From the NCBI RefSeq assembly GCF_047663525.1, contig NC_092597.1, positions 24,266,501 through 24,330,500 on the forward strand: 64,000 nt of DNA. Direction: 5' to 3'. Within the stretch, counting starts at the first letter, position 1. Each line of letters starts with the position of its first letter. Positions 29,201 through 39,395 of the stretch are shown here, piece after piece. The notes under the pieces were generated by a model. That model was not told the origin of the DNA, searched no databases, and was given only the letters and a program-made list of their open reading frames with translations. The position numbers and the translations under genes are program-made. The stretch is from Anas platyrhynchos (taxonomy: Eukaryota; Chordata; Aves; Anseriformes; Anatidae).

Positions 29201-32200
29201 CAAGGTTTCCTCTATAAGCTACTTTATTACCCACTTTATATATTTTATTTAAATACCTTAAACTATACATACACAGCATCAAGCCGAGTCACCTACAAAT
29301 TCAAGCACAGCATATTTCACATCCTCAGAGGAAAGCAATGATGCCTTGCATGTCTGCAGCTGGGTTTAGGTTTCCGAGCTGCAGACTTACAGCCCATACC
29401 CGCTAGCACAAGCTCACTCAGATGTACACACAACCCCTTACCATAAATGCCTTCTTCCCATTTCATGAGTCTTCTGATTAACAAGACTGGTTTTTTTTTG
29501 TTGTTTTGTTTTTAAATTACTCTCATCTCAATAGAAACACTTTTTCTTTCATTATAACATCTAAATAACATCATAGCAAACTGACAAAGTCAAACAGTAC
29601 CAGCCGGGCATTTTGCATTTCAGGAAATTTCCCCGCAGTTAGTGTTGTTAGAGACATATTAATTAAAAAGGAATGGCTACAAAATTCAGCCTTCTGCATT
29701 TCTGCAGCCGTAAACCACGGCCAGCGATATGAAACCCAAGAAACCTACCGTGTCTTTAGCTGCACAAGAAAACCAACAAGTCATCATAGACCTCGCGGCT
29801 CCTTGCTGCCAAAAGCAACCGATTTATCTCGCATCGAGTTACAAACCGCCGCAGCTCAAAGCAGCGAGCCAAGCGGGTTCCCACTTTCAGGAACGGATTC
29901 TCTCCGCCGCCCCGAGCTCATTTTGTTCCGTCATCCTTCTCTTAGCTCGGGTCCCCCAGCATGTTTTCTCCGTCTTCAGGATCCTCCTCAGCCTTCATCC
30001 CTCAGGAGGACGTGCGTCCCGCCGCCTGCCAGCAAGCCCGCAGCACTCCACCAGCTACCCAGCTCACCAGTAAATACTGCCCGGCTCCGGAATATCTTGT
30101 AAGCGATACGCAGCCAGTCTCATCAGCCCAGATCTATTTTCTGATAATCCACTACTTGATAGCCGGGCGATAGAAAGCAATGGCTATTAATACATTCTCC
30201 GCGTGCTCGTGCCGTGAGTAATGCGTGTTGGGTTCAATGCTAACAAACGAGACAAGCACGCACGGAGCTCACTACTGTGTTATGCTCGCAGACACACAAA
30301 CACTCACTTTAAAATAACAAACACGTTAGTCAAATTAACCGTCAACTGACATCAAGGAAGGCCATACTTATCCCCCACTAATAACACAGAAGGACTGAAA
30401 TACGAGCAGGAGTAATTTTTTCCCATTCCACCGCAAAGCCAAAACCAGAGCCGCGATCAGACTTCAGACAGCTACAACTGCGGAGCAGATGGAATGCGTG
30501 ATCCTATTTTGACAGAAATGTAACCGATTTTAAATTAGAAAACACACATGCCTGTGCTTTAAAGAAAATCTCCTTTTACAGCGATGGAACCGTTCTGAAC
30601 AGGACCTGGTTTCGGCTTACTGCTGCTGCCAGCCTGTCTCCCGACTTGTTAAACGAGAAGAGTCACAGAGGCTGTCAAAACATTAAATAGACAGCGTAAT
30701 GATTAACAGCGGGGAAGATGTCGAGTCTCCTTTCACAAGTTTTAAATTTAAAAGGAGATCTCCCAAGTGCCGTTTTTAGAGGACTAGGTCAGCATTACAC
30801 GCGATGCACTGTTTAGTCTGCAGGAGACAAACACGGTGCACAGCAAGAAACACCGCACGCACACACACACCCTGTAGGACGCTTGAAAGACTGCAAGCAA
30901 CTTAAAATAAATGACTCTTCTGAGAAAAGCTGCTACAGGTAATTCACATCTATTCGTATTTGCACAAATTCACCCCCTCCCAGCAACATTTAAGCTATTC
31001 CATGTTATTTGCTGTGAGCAATGGCCCTTTGCCTTATCACTCTGATGTGTTTCATGAGAGCATCCCAAGACTTCCCCGCAGTTGGTGTCTGTGTGACAAA
31101 AGTGCTCCAAAAACACTGAGTGACCATCACAACGACCACGTCCTCTCACGAGTTGTCTTCTGACCAGAACCAAGTCTGTCTCCTCACCTAAAAGCAGCAT
31201 CGTGGGGAAAAAATTCACGCACTTTACAACTGACAGTAATAGCAAAAAAATAAATAAAAAAAATCTGAAGTCAGAGTGTGGTGAGAAACCACACAGAGGC
31301 CTGCGCCTCCCAGGTGAACCTCTTGTCTCAGGTGTACCCAAGCCAAAGGTTTCTCTGCCTGCCTGCAGCCATTCCCAGTGACCTGAGGGCTGTGCCTATC
31401 CTGTGGCCCCTTGATGCTGAAGATCGTCCCACCAGGGCCTCATCCACACCACCCAGGATTGTCGAAGCACATCCTGCTCTGGGGAAGTGCCACTCACTTC
31501 CACCACACCACCAGCACCGAGCAGGCCCAGCAAACAGCCTGGCTCCAGACCCATGCTGACTGGATTTTTGTCCGAGGCAGCTCCATCTCAGAGAGCTTGA
31601 AGGGTGCAAAATAATGAAAATCCAAGTGTGGGGTCAGAGACTACAACCCCCCCACACACACACCACACTTAAAGCTCTTAGTTTTCTTGAAGATTTGTGC
31701 TGAGCAGGGACTGATTCCCAAAGCACTCACCGGCTTTGCTTCCTCGCTCGCCTTTTATCAATGGCAGTTCGACACAGGAATTTTTTGCTTTTCATTCCTG
31801 AAGAGCTTATACAGCAAACAAGCATCTATTACAGTGACAATGCTGCTAATTGCAAAGAAAGATTAAGTCACCACCTAACAAGCACTCACATTGTGCTGTC
31901 AGTGTTACCGACGTGTGGTAGGGCAGACCCGGTTTTGCCCCACCAGACACCATCAGCACAGGGCTCCAGAGGTGCCGAGCTGCCCAACACACCACCGGGG
32001 CCTAGCTAATAATGTCCCTTATCTCACGGGACATTCAGCAGCTCACAAACCCAGCCACTTTCCCTCTCCACAGCCCTTGTCCTGCAGGACCTGGAGCATC
32101 CCACAGCACCACCCCACACAGCACACCGCAGAGGCCCAGCCCGAGCATCGCCCACCTCCACTACTCACTGCACAGAGCACGAGGCACAGCACAGAGCCAA

Positions 32201-35200
32201 AGTCTGTGAGGCTGTGAGATTGCAGCCTTCAGAAACAAGCCCGTTCCTCGCCCTGTCATTACAACTAAGTATTTAAAGACGAGAAAGCAGCAAGAGACTG
32301 AACAGCAGCCACTAGAGGGACTTGTGCTCAGGCACCCCAGGTTGGGTCTGCGTGAAGCCACGCTGGCCTTCCTGTGCTAACGAGGGTAGAGGAAAGGGCA
32401 CAGGGTACTATCAGCAGTGATAGGCTAAAATATATATATTTGTACACTGCTGTCGACCAGCAAAGCTAATATTTAAGATCTGTTAATTGTAATAGAATCT
32501 ATATTTATCATTACATAAATAGCAGAATACTTAGCAAATACGAGCTTGCTGATACTGGACATCTCCCTCTTAAGAAAAAAAACAAAAAAACAAAAAAAAA
32601 GGAAAAATAGCAGGAAGAGGCCCTGATGCATGCTATTACTTCACCCACTGTTGCCCAAGCGACCCCACTGAGGAATCTGGAGCAAAGAAATTGCTTTGTT
32701 AGCGATCGTGATACACAAGAGGAGAGAGCAACGCTGGGCTATGGGAACCAACAGGACAGACAAGTGAAGATGCCAAAGCTTTGGAAAGCAGCGTGTAATG
32801 CCCCCTTATTGCCAGCAGCTCCTCCATGAGTCTTCTCAGCCCAAACACCCCCCGGGTGAAGTTCCAGCAGCTCCCAGGACTTCCTAGGGCAGCAAAGGAA
32901 AAGGAACAGCCTTCCCCTGCTGCAGCTTTTAGTACAGAGCTTCCCTTTCTGTGCCAGCTGCCGTTGTTCTCCCAGCTAACAACCCATTCAGACATGACAA
33001 CAGCCATTGATCGCGACACCACACAGCCAGCAGTGCCACTCACTTTACCTCATTTTGGGCACAGGTAGCCCCACAAGCATGTCACATACCCACCACCTCG
33101 GCTGCAGCACCCTAATTATTCCGTGCATGTAAATGAGATCGTACTTCTAAGCTTCCCCAATATCACCTTTAGATACCTTTCACTACAGCTTCTCTGTAGT
33201 GAAATGTTTTGCTACGCTATGAAATAACTAACAGCATCCATCTAAACTTCACTGCCTGTCCCCTCCATCCCCATCCTGCGTGTGATGTTAGCACAAGGCC
33301 AACAGTCCCTTCCCCAAATAAACCTCGAGCAAGGTTACCAGCAGTGCTGCCCCATCGCAGACCAACATCACCACCAGCCCCACACAACTTGATCTGAAAA
33401 CTGAATTGGGTCTGAAAGAGGCTAAAAAATACTTGAGCACACAACAGGCCGGCAGCTGGTGAGTTCTCTGGCCACACTCTTACTGGGGTTTTCCCCCCAC
33501 CCCTATAGAAAGGTCAAGGAATAAGACCATAGACCCTCAAAGACTACAGCATGCATTTTTTACTTTTTCAATTATTTAGATAGTAGATTAATGATAGCAT
33601 AACAAACATTTATGAGTGTGTAGGACCACTAAGACAGCCAGTTGCCACCACTAACTTAAAAACACTAAGACTGCATTTCACTCACCTTAACAGTGTGGAG
33701 TAAATACTGTGTTTTTTTCCTGTTGTGGTGGTGGGCTTTTTTTTTTTTTTTAAATAGGAAAAACAGAGTTGCTGGGCTGGGTGGGCAGGAGCAGAGCTGA
33801 TCATGTCTCATCCCAGCACAAGGAAACCATTAGGACCTCGAAGCCGGGAGGAGAAAGATTTAATTTGCTTCCTTTCGCAGCCTTTGATCAGCTAGGCCAG
33901 GCCATGAAAGCCCTGATCTGTTCAAGCCCTTGTTTAAAAACCATTCATGGCATTCAAGAACATAGGTGATGGCAGCATGCTAACAAAATGAGAAATCCCA
34001 ACTGTGAGCTGCTGGAAAGCGAGGCAGATGCAACACTGCTTTCTTCCATTTGTGCATCACAGCACATTACAGTCTTACCGCAAAGCTAACAAATGCACAA
34101 CAAGGTAACTGGCTGCTGAGACAGCAGGACTGCTCAGGAAACTTCCACCTGAAACGGGAATTGCTCATCCTGGATCTCCTCTGCCCATGGAGCTGCACAA
34201 ACCGACTGCGTAAATGCACAGCTCATTTAAAGAGAGCACGCAGCAGCAGCCACATAACTGCTTCCCAAACACCAGCTGTAATTCACAGCCCTTCTTAAAC
34301 CTTTCAGCCTGAAAGCTGACATAAACCTATGAAAGCGAACACAGCTTCCCGTCACCACCGAGCTAGGCAGATAATCCTATTAACGAAAAAAAAAAAAAAG
34401 GGAGGGAGCACATCCTCTAATGCCATTAGCGCTTGACTTAAGCGCATAACGCCCCAAGGAGCGAAGAGCTGTGGCAAAAACACGGCCACCACTATTTACA
34501 GCCAGTGGTCACACCTACACGAGTGTTCCCATAAGCTGCCTAGAGAAAAATACAGAGATCATACTTTTACATGAATAGTTATGAAACTAAAACTGCAATT
34601 TTTGATGTCTCTGAAGGCTGTTTAGAAATAGCAATTACAAGAAATTAAAAAAAAAAAAAAAAGAACCTAAAAACGATCAGTTTTAGGGCACTGTCACGAG
34701 AGAATCGCTTCCCCAGTTGAGGCTCTAGGTAGTTTTCTTGCAGGGAAAGGAAGGCGCCCGCTGATACAGGAGAGTTACTCGGAAGATGCACACCCGTCAG
34801 AGAGGAGAGCAGAGCCGGCACAGCACGCCCATCAGCGCGCACACTTCATCTTCCTGCTCATTTTACAGAGGTCAGAGTACATTTGTGATTAAAATGAACA
34901 TTTAGACAGACACGCCCTGTGATTTCACATGGCACAAAAGGACTATTGCCTTTGAAGTAATTTCATTTATTTGAAAACCACAGAGCCTAAAAATAGTTTT
35001 AACAGCCTAACCTACCCCTCTGCCTTTGAGGGGGACGTTCACCAGGTGTAGCTGGAATGGAAAATGGAAAACACGGCACTTTATATTTTATAAGCCTATC
35101 TTGCTTATCAGCACGTGTGTTTTCATATAAAAACATTCTGGAGTTTAGGACTGCGAGAGGAAGATGTGCTGTTGAGTCTGCACAAGGGGAGGAACGGACC

Positions 35201-38200
35201 CAGCCTGAGCACGGAGCTCGTCTCACCCAGCAGGTTCCCACACGCAGCACGGTATGTTATCACCTCGTTTACTGCAATTTCTCCATCTATGGAAGAATTA
35301 TTGAATGCTACAAAATGGGTGAGGCTTAGTCTAAATAGCGATCAAACCCAGCAGCATTCCCAGTAACGCTCCGTTTGCACGCTTCTCTCCAAATGCTCAT
35401 GTTGAGAACTTTTATTAACAGCCGTGTTGTTTTATGACTTGTTTAAATATAACTGCATCCTGTAATTAACGTAACAAAGTCATCTAACAGAGCAGCTTAA
35501 TGGAAAACAAATAGCAAGCATCTAAAACCTTAATGTAAACATTTTACCCAATTCTGAAGGCATTTTCATTCCCACTACAAGTTCGCATATCCCAGGTATC
35601 AAACGATTATTTGAACCTACTTCTACCAAGACATGCAACATGTCAAATACTCTTCCCAAAAATGCCTTAAGGGCTCTAAAGCTGTGCCAGGTACTAGGTC
35701 CCTAACAGCAGAACCACCTTCTCTCCTTTCCACGAGGCTTCTGGGGTAGGGGGAAAAACCACCAGCATCGAGCACAGCAGCACGCGAGCCGCAGTGGAAG
35801 CATCAAAGGACTCTGCACACAACTCCAGAAAGATGCTAAGTCTGCTAAAATAACAATAAAATAAATAAATATATATATTTTTTTAAATAATGCAACTTCC
35901 TGGCATCTCATTGCCCACGACACATAACCTAACATAACTTTGTCAACAATACACCCTCAATCTCTGCGCCCCGAGATACAGAGCAGCTTGGGCACTGCTA
36001 AAAGTGACCCAAACAAGCCAGGGGTTCAGCAGCTGCATCTCAAAACAGCCTGGTAAGAGCAGTTTTGGAAGCACAATCCCACCTGTAACAAAGCATCAGA
36101 CAACACCAAGAACACCACGCCACTGACTCGGCCCTGTTCGGTCACCACCCAGTGATGGAAGGCTGGGATGGTACTGGTCAATCAGGTGCCATCAGCCTGC
36201 TAAAAAATATCAATATTTAATGCTACCGATGGAGCACAGCATAAGCTCTATCTGAGCAGCAGGTCAGATGAACTCGAAATGGATTCGTCAAAAGATGACC
36301 TTGTTTGAGGAATTTTGTCTGCAGGTCAGACAAGGACATTCATGCAGGAACTCCCTGAACCTCCAGTTTTTTAGCTTTTCTTTTTAATTGCTGCATTCCA
36401 AAGTGATAAAGCACAAACACTCCTTTCTAAAGCAGCCTGAAAATGACAATGCACCTGCACGCAGGCTGCAGCACACAGCTTTTGCTGAACCACAAATTGC
36501 CATTCCTCCCCCTGCTCGCGTTTCTCCACGCCGACCGCAAACATCACAGAGCCGAGCGCATGGCTCTATTTAACTAAATGCAAATGAAGCACAAAGTTTT
36601 TCCAAGGAATGCACACGTTAGCACGAGCCTTAATAAAGCTTCCCGGAACCCAAACATCCCCTACAGAATAACCGCATTCAGCCTAGGAGCTGACATTTGA
36701 ATATTACAACGTTGTTAATTCTTGGCCGTGTTGCCCGAGGATGGCACTGCAAAGCCGTGCGAGGCTGCACGCAGGGGTCAGGGCAGCAGGGAGGAATAAC
36801 TTTGCCCTGGCCAGCAGCAGCCACGCTGGAAAAATTCTGCTGACCAGCCCCAGCACTGTCATCAGCGTGGCTGGCGAGAGCTGCTCCGTCTGTGCACGGG
36901 GCAGAGCAGTGACACAAAGCCATCAGTCTCATTTCCAGGCCGATGTGTGCCAGCAGCAGCAGCTGCCTTTATTTCAGGTAACCATCAGCCATCATCACAC
37001 CAGACAAGCGCTCAGATGCCTACCTCGTTTTTTTTTTTTCCAAAACAGCTTCCACTAATTACACGCTACCTTCAGCTTTTATGGATATATTTTAAAATAA
37101 AGAAATAAATCGCTTCTCCTGGAGGAGAAAGGACTGATAGGAGTTTCTGCATGGCTTTAATCTGCTCGTTCTCATCACGTGCAGGGCTCCATGCAGCACT
37201 CACACTACCCGAGGTGCATCCCAGGCACCCGTCTCACGCCGTGTCCGAGCGCAGCACTCCCAGGATTGCTGCTCGTGGTGTGGATTCAGCTCTGCAGCCA
37301 CCCGCAGAGCCCAGCAGAAGCCCTTTGTGGCTGCTTCCTAAGTGGGTTTAACAAGAAAAACCTCAAAGAAAGAAGCAGGCAACACTCCTCCACAGCGCCC
37401 AGCGACTGGAACTCGCGGCATCCGTCTCACCACGCGGAGCACTGACGGTGCTGAGCAGGCTGCTCCGATCATCTCCCAGGCACCATCAGCCAGCTGGAGC
37501 TGGGAAAACCAGGTAATTCCTTTTTCAGGCGTACCAGCCTGGGTAATGGTGGGACCGGCAATTACCCTGCTGCTTTTCGTGGCTTTCCTCCATCACCAGG
37601 CAGGACACAACGCCTCTCCCAAAAGATCACCACCAGAAAAGCGCAGGGCACGGAATTGTTACCTTAACCTGGAAGGAAGCGCCATGAAGGGACCGAGCTT
37701 CTCCTACATCCCCAGGAAACAGCCCGGGGTGAGGACAGAGAGGGATGAAGTTCCCAAAATGGACAACTCTTTCCCCAGCAGTTTCCACCCACCCAGCACA
37801 CCCCCTCCCAGTGCCAGCAGCAGGCCCGGGGTTTATCCAACACCCCCTCCAGCACCCACACATTGGGATGGGAATTATTTTCCCATCCCGAGTGCCTGCT
37901 GGATAGCTGTGCAGCCAAAATATGTCCCAGATAGATAAGTGCAGTACATCGTGGGTACCGAACGCAGCTCCTCAAGGACCTCGGTGAAAGCAGCTTCCAA
38001 TGACACATTCGGGAGTAATTTCGGTTCTTGGAGGAGCTGAACCTGACCAAACCCGCTGTGAAAGGGAGGCCTGCGGAGCCCTCACCTCCTCATGGGCTGC
38101 TGCCGCCTAATTACCGTGGGCTTACTCCATGAAGCACTAACGAGGAACCAGGGGCAGCCCACACATCACTAATTATCATCACAGACTCCTGAATCACCCC

Positions 38201-39061
38201 CGGCACAGCCAGGTTCCTGGACGCGGAGCAGCAGCATTTTGGGGACTGTCAGCATCCCAAAAAGCCCTCACGTCACCCCCCCTGCCCAGCAGCAGGCTGG
38301 GGACAGAGCCCAGGCAGCAATAAGGGGGGGGTCCTGGTGCATGGGGGGGTGCTGGTGGGTGAAGGGGCACGAGGTGGGCACCCCAAAATGGAGGGCACCT
38401 GAAGGGATGAGCCAGGCACAGGCAGGGCATGGGGTGGGATGGCCCCAAATGGGGTTTGGGGAGGTGCAGGCACATGGGGGGGTTGGGGGGGGGGACAGGG
38501 GACTGAGGGTGCCCTGCACAGGGCAGTGCCTTCATGGAGGGTATGGCCGTGGGGAGGAGAAATAAGGGAAAATGGGGGAAAAGGAAACGATAAAGGGGAA
38601 AATTAAATAGTAAAGGGGGCAAATGAAATTAAATGGGGGGAAATTAAATAGTAAGGGGGAGGGAAATGAAATAAAATAGGGGGGGAGAAATTAATAAAAG
38701 GGGGGGAAAATTAATAAAATAGGGGGGAAATTAATAAAATAAGGGGGGAAATTAATAAAATAAGGGGGGAAATTAATAAAATAAGGGGGGAAATTAATAA
38801 AATAAGGGGGGAAATTAATAAAATAGGGGGGGAAATTAATAAAATAGGGGGGAAATGAAATAAAATACGGGGGAAATTAATAAAATAAGGGGAAAATTAA
38901 ATAAAACAGGGGGAAATTAAATAAAACAGAGAAAATCTAAACCAACTCGCCGCAGCCCCGCTCGCAGCCCGTGCCCCCCCGCCCCGCTGGGTGCCCCCAC
39001 GCACCGTGCTGCCCGCGATGACGGCCTCGTGCTTCCTCAGCCGGGACTTGAGGCTCTTCAT
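11145..39061 (-). CDS. UACA: UACA (nucling): ankyrin-repeat and coiled-coil scaffold protein, complete, 19 coding exons
   Basis: Joining 19 exons in phase gives 4,212 nt: 1403 residues plus stop, against 1416 in the main human form. Known role: an apoptosis-linked scaffold that recruits the Apaf-1/procaspase-9 complex, affects NF-kB signalling, and is an autoantigen in panuveitis. Residues 1-19 are [19 protein letters not shown]. Ankyrin units of exactly 33 residues start near residues 29, 62, 95, 128, 161, 194 and 227, with [12 protein letters not shown]-type cores. Coiled coil runs from about 290 to 1370, rich in E, K, Q and L heptads. The C terminus is [10 protein letters not shown]. The start is chosen because it matches the human MKSLKSRL start and has a purine at -3 (GCCATGA). 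All introns are GT-AG with matching phases and no frame is broken. One uncertainty is the exon 16 acceptor: an alternative adds 12 residues. Identity is very secure. Confidence 0.97.
11979..12044 (-). CDS. UACA: UACA coding exon 18 (residues 1359-1380)
   Basis: 66 nt, acceptor TTATAG, donor GTATGA, phase 0. It encodes [20 protein letters not shown] plus VQ (human has [22 protein letters not shown]). Confidence 0.97.
12995..13147 (-). CDS. UACA: UACA coding exon 17 (residues 1308-1358)
   Basis: 153 nt, acceptor TTAAAG, donor GTAAGT, phase 0. It encodes [32 protein letters not shown] and the [11 protein letters not shown] coiled-coil tail, near-identical to human up to the TSG-P-KRQ linker. 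Confidence 0.97.
13701..16403 (-). CDS. UACA: UACA coding exon 16, giant coiled-coil exon (residues 407-1307)
   Basis: 2,703 nt without a stop, encoding 901 residues of almost continuous coiled coil, from [15 protein letters not shown] to [13 protein letters not shown]. Many blocks match human closely, for example [17 protein letters not shown]-like, [31 protein letters not shown] and [15 protein letters not shown]. The donor is GTAGGC; reading on past it gives unrelated residues. I start the exon at the strong acceptor TTTATCTTCAG. A weaker AAG acceptor would start it at 16439 and add [12 protein letters not shown], which resembles human CTSPGIPAHMQ, so the 5' edge is uncertain by 36 nt. Confidence 0.95.
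17478..17530 (-). CDS. UACA: UACA coding exon 15 (residues 389-406)
   Basis: 53 nt, acceptor ATACAG, donor GTAATA. It encodes [17 protein letters not shown], aligned with human KEDMLLKQGQMYMADSQ. It ends in phase 0. Confidence 0.95.
18146..18182 (-). CDS. UACA: UACA coding exon 14 (residues 377-389)
   Basis: 37 nt, acceptor TTTTAG, donor GTAAGT. It encodes [12 protein letters not shown] plus one base of the next codon. It corresponds to human SDHLGSGSHFSN, a glycine/serine break in the coiled coil. Confidence 0.92.
18372..18470 (-). CDS. UACA: UACA coding exon 13 (residues 344-376)
   Basis: 99 nt, acceptor TTTCAG, donor GTACGT, phase 0. It encodes [20 protein letters not shown] and [13 protein letters not shown], aligned with human REKLKSLLAAKEKQHEESLR. 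Confidence 0.96.
18976..19008 (-). CDS. UACA: UACA coding exon 12 (residues 333-343)
   Basis: A 33-nt microexon, acceptor TTGCAG, donor GTATGA, encoding [11 protein letters not shown] (human has EVMVADDLESE). Phase 0 on both sides, so skipping it would keep the frame. Confidence 0.94.
19766..19873 (-). CDS. UACA: UACA coding exon 11 (residues 297-332)
   Basis: 108 nt, phase 0, donor GTAAAC. It encodes [20 protein letters not shown] and [16 protein letters not shown], the start of the coiled coil. The acceptor tract is a run of 12 T followed by AAG. Confidence 0.96.
20567..20577 (-). other. 11-nt interval framed by strong splice sites in UACA intron 10 (not used in the model)
   Basis: On the minus strand the order is TCAATACAG, then 11 nt (TTCTCAAACAG), then GTAAGTAA. 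Including 11 nt would shift the frame, and human UACA has no residues here, so I leave it out of the coding sequence. It could be a pseudo-exon, a poison microexon or an AG/GTAAGT recursive-type site. Confidence 0.4.
20977..21063 (-). CDS. UACA: UACA coding exon 10 (residues 268-296)
   Basis: 87 nt, acceptor TAACAG, donor GTAAGC, phase 0 at both ends. It encodes [20 protein letters not shown] and LYQKEHNAQ. The EVNVR/KEHN part aligns with human EVNVKSHQREHQN. Confidence 0.94.
21774..21811 (-). CDS. UACA: UACA coding exon 9 (residues 255-267)
   Basis: 38 nt, acceptor TTTTAG, donor GTGAGT. It encodes [12 protein letters not shown], matching human RELWKKGPSLQQ in position and the KKG core. It is a linker between the ankyrin and coiled-coil parts. 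Confidence 0.92.
22298..22479 (-). CDS. UACA: UACA coding exon 8 (residues 194-255)
   Basis: 182 nt, acceptor CCTCAG, donor GTATGA. It encodes [20 protein letters not shown], the [13 protein letters not shown] turn and [18 protein letters not shown], which ends the ankyrin domain. Confidence 0.97.
23424..23530 (-). CDS. UACA: UACA coding exon 7 (residues 159-194)
   Basis: 107 nt, acceptor TTTCAG, donor GTAAGG. It encodes [20 protein letters not shown] and [15 protein letters not shown], one complete ankyrin unit. Confidence 0.97.
23637..23707 (-). CDS. UACA: UACA coding exon 6 (residues 135-158)
   Basis: 71 nt, acceptor GAAAG, donor GTAAGT. It encodes [20 protein letters not shown] plus KDG. 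The exon ends GGA in phase 0, giving KDGDGRTP where human has KDVDGRTP. Confidence 0.96.
24168..24225 (-). CDS. UACA: UACA coding exon 5 (residues 116-135)
   Basis: 58 nt, acceptor TAACAG, donor GTAGGT. It encodes [19 protein letters not shown], completing one ankyrin unit and starting the next. Confidence 0.97.
24377..24441 (-). CDS. UACA: UACA coding exon 4 (residues 94-115)
   Basis: 65 nt, acceptor TTTTAG, donor GTACTG. It encodes the textbook ankyrin core [20 protein letters not shown], nearly identical to human UACA. Confidence 0.97.
25199..25287 (-). CDS. UACA: UACA coding exon 3 (residues 64-94)
   Basis: 89 nt, acceptor GTTTAG, donor GTATGC. It encodes [20 protein letters not shown] and the ankyrin loop after it. 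The phase joins to exons 2 and 4. Confidence 0.97.
26851..26984 (-). CDS. UACA: UACA coding exon 2 (residues 20-64)
   Basis: 134 nt from acceptor ATACAG to donor GTAAGT. It encodes the [20 protein letters not shown] segment, the first ankyrin-like unit, conserved with human. It ends two bases into a codon that exon 3 completes. Confidence 0.97.
38322..38510 (+). repeat. G-rich low-complexity block in UACA intron 1
   Basis: The + strand carries many runs of three to ten G, including GGTTGGGGGGGGGGACAGGGG near 38481-38500. Several closely spaced runs satisfy the simple pattern for a G-quadruplex on the + strand, which is the template strand of UACA. Confidence 0.7.
38551..38929. repeat. 21-bp minisatellite (G6-A3-TTAATAAAAT type) in UACA intron 1
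   Basis: About 15 to 18 units of a 21-bp repeat, consensus aaggggggaaattaataaaa followed by t. Four consecutive perfect copies lie at 38741-38824 and diverged copies on both sides. The array ends about 74 nt inside intron 1, next to the exon 1 donor. In the UACA pre-mRNA the units read as C-runs alternating with AU-rich sequence. The + strand carries an AATAAA in most units. Confidence 0.93.
39005..39061 (-). CDS. UACA: UACA coding exon 1 (residues 1-19)
   Basis: Encodes [19 protein letters not shown] and ends in phase 0 at donor GTGCGT. The first eight residues match human UACA; the rest of the exon differs, as expected for the variable N terminus. It lies inside the CpG island. Confidence 0.93.
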
Positions 39062-39230
39062 GGCGAGGCCCCGGCGGGCGGCGACCCCCGGCCCCGCTCC
39101 GCGCCCCCAGCCCCAGCTCCTGCCCCCCCCCCCCGCGCCGCCGCCGCCGCGGCCGGGACAGGATCGCACCCCCCCCGCCCCCCGCCGCGCCACCCCTACC
39201 CCTTCGCCCCGCCCCCTCAGGGCGTCGCGG

Positions 39231-39235
39231 CCAAT
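39231..39235 (+). promoter_or_regulatory. CCAAT box (GGCCAATCGG)
   Basis: An NF-Y type CCAAT core about 170 bp upstream of the UACA start codon. NF-Y sites work in either orientation. A second copy lies 32 bp away, roughly three helical turns, a common NF-Y pair spacing. Confidence 0.55.
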
Positions 39236-39262
39236 CGGCGCCCACCCGCGCGGGCGCTGCGG

Positions 39263-39267
39263 CCAAT
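39263..39267 (+). promoter_or_regulatory. CCAAT box (GGCCAATGGG)
   Basis: The second CCAAT core, same orientation, 32 bp from the first and inside the CpG island. Confidence 0.55.
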
Positions 39268-39395
39268 GGGGAGGCGGAGAGAGGGGAGGGACTTCCTCGT
39301 TTTAAAGGGGCCGGAGCGCAGGGAGGGAGCGAGGGAGAGGAGGGCAGGGGAGGAGCGGGGAGGGGACGAACCGCCCGGCCGCCAGGGGGCGCGCG

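Larger units (their letters stand above)
26985..39004 (-). other. UACA intron 1, 12 kb
   Basis: The longest intron of the gene, between the CpG-island first exon and the first ankyrin exon. No exon, RNA gene or transposon that I can recognise lies inside. The 28.0-30.3 kb part is richer in CpG than its surroundings and might be an internal promoter or enhancer. The 5' end of the intron (38.3-38.93 kb) holds G-rich sequence and a 21-bp minisatellite. Confidence 0.8.

Noticed and set aside
37342-37938. 198-codon open frame on the + strand in UACA intron 1
   Set aside because: Proline/serine-rich low-complexity translation with no homology that I recognise; it sits antisense in an intron.
39062-39193. 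Possible 44-residue N-terminal extension of UACA in frame with MKSLKSRL
   Set aside because: The frame is open but starts with GTG, not ATG, and encodes only G/R/A-rich low complexity. The human protein begins at MKSLKSRL.
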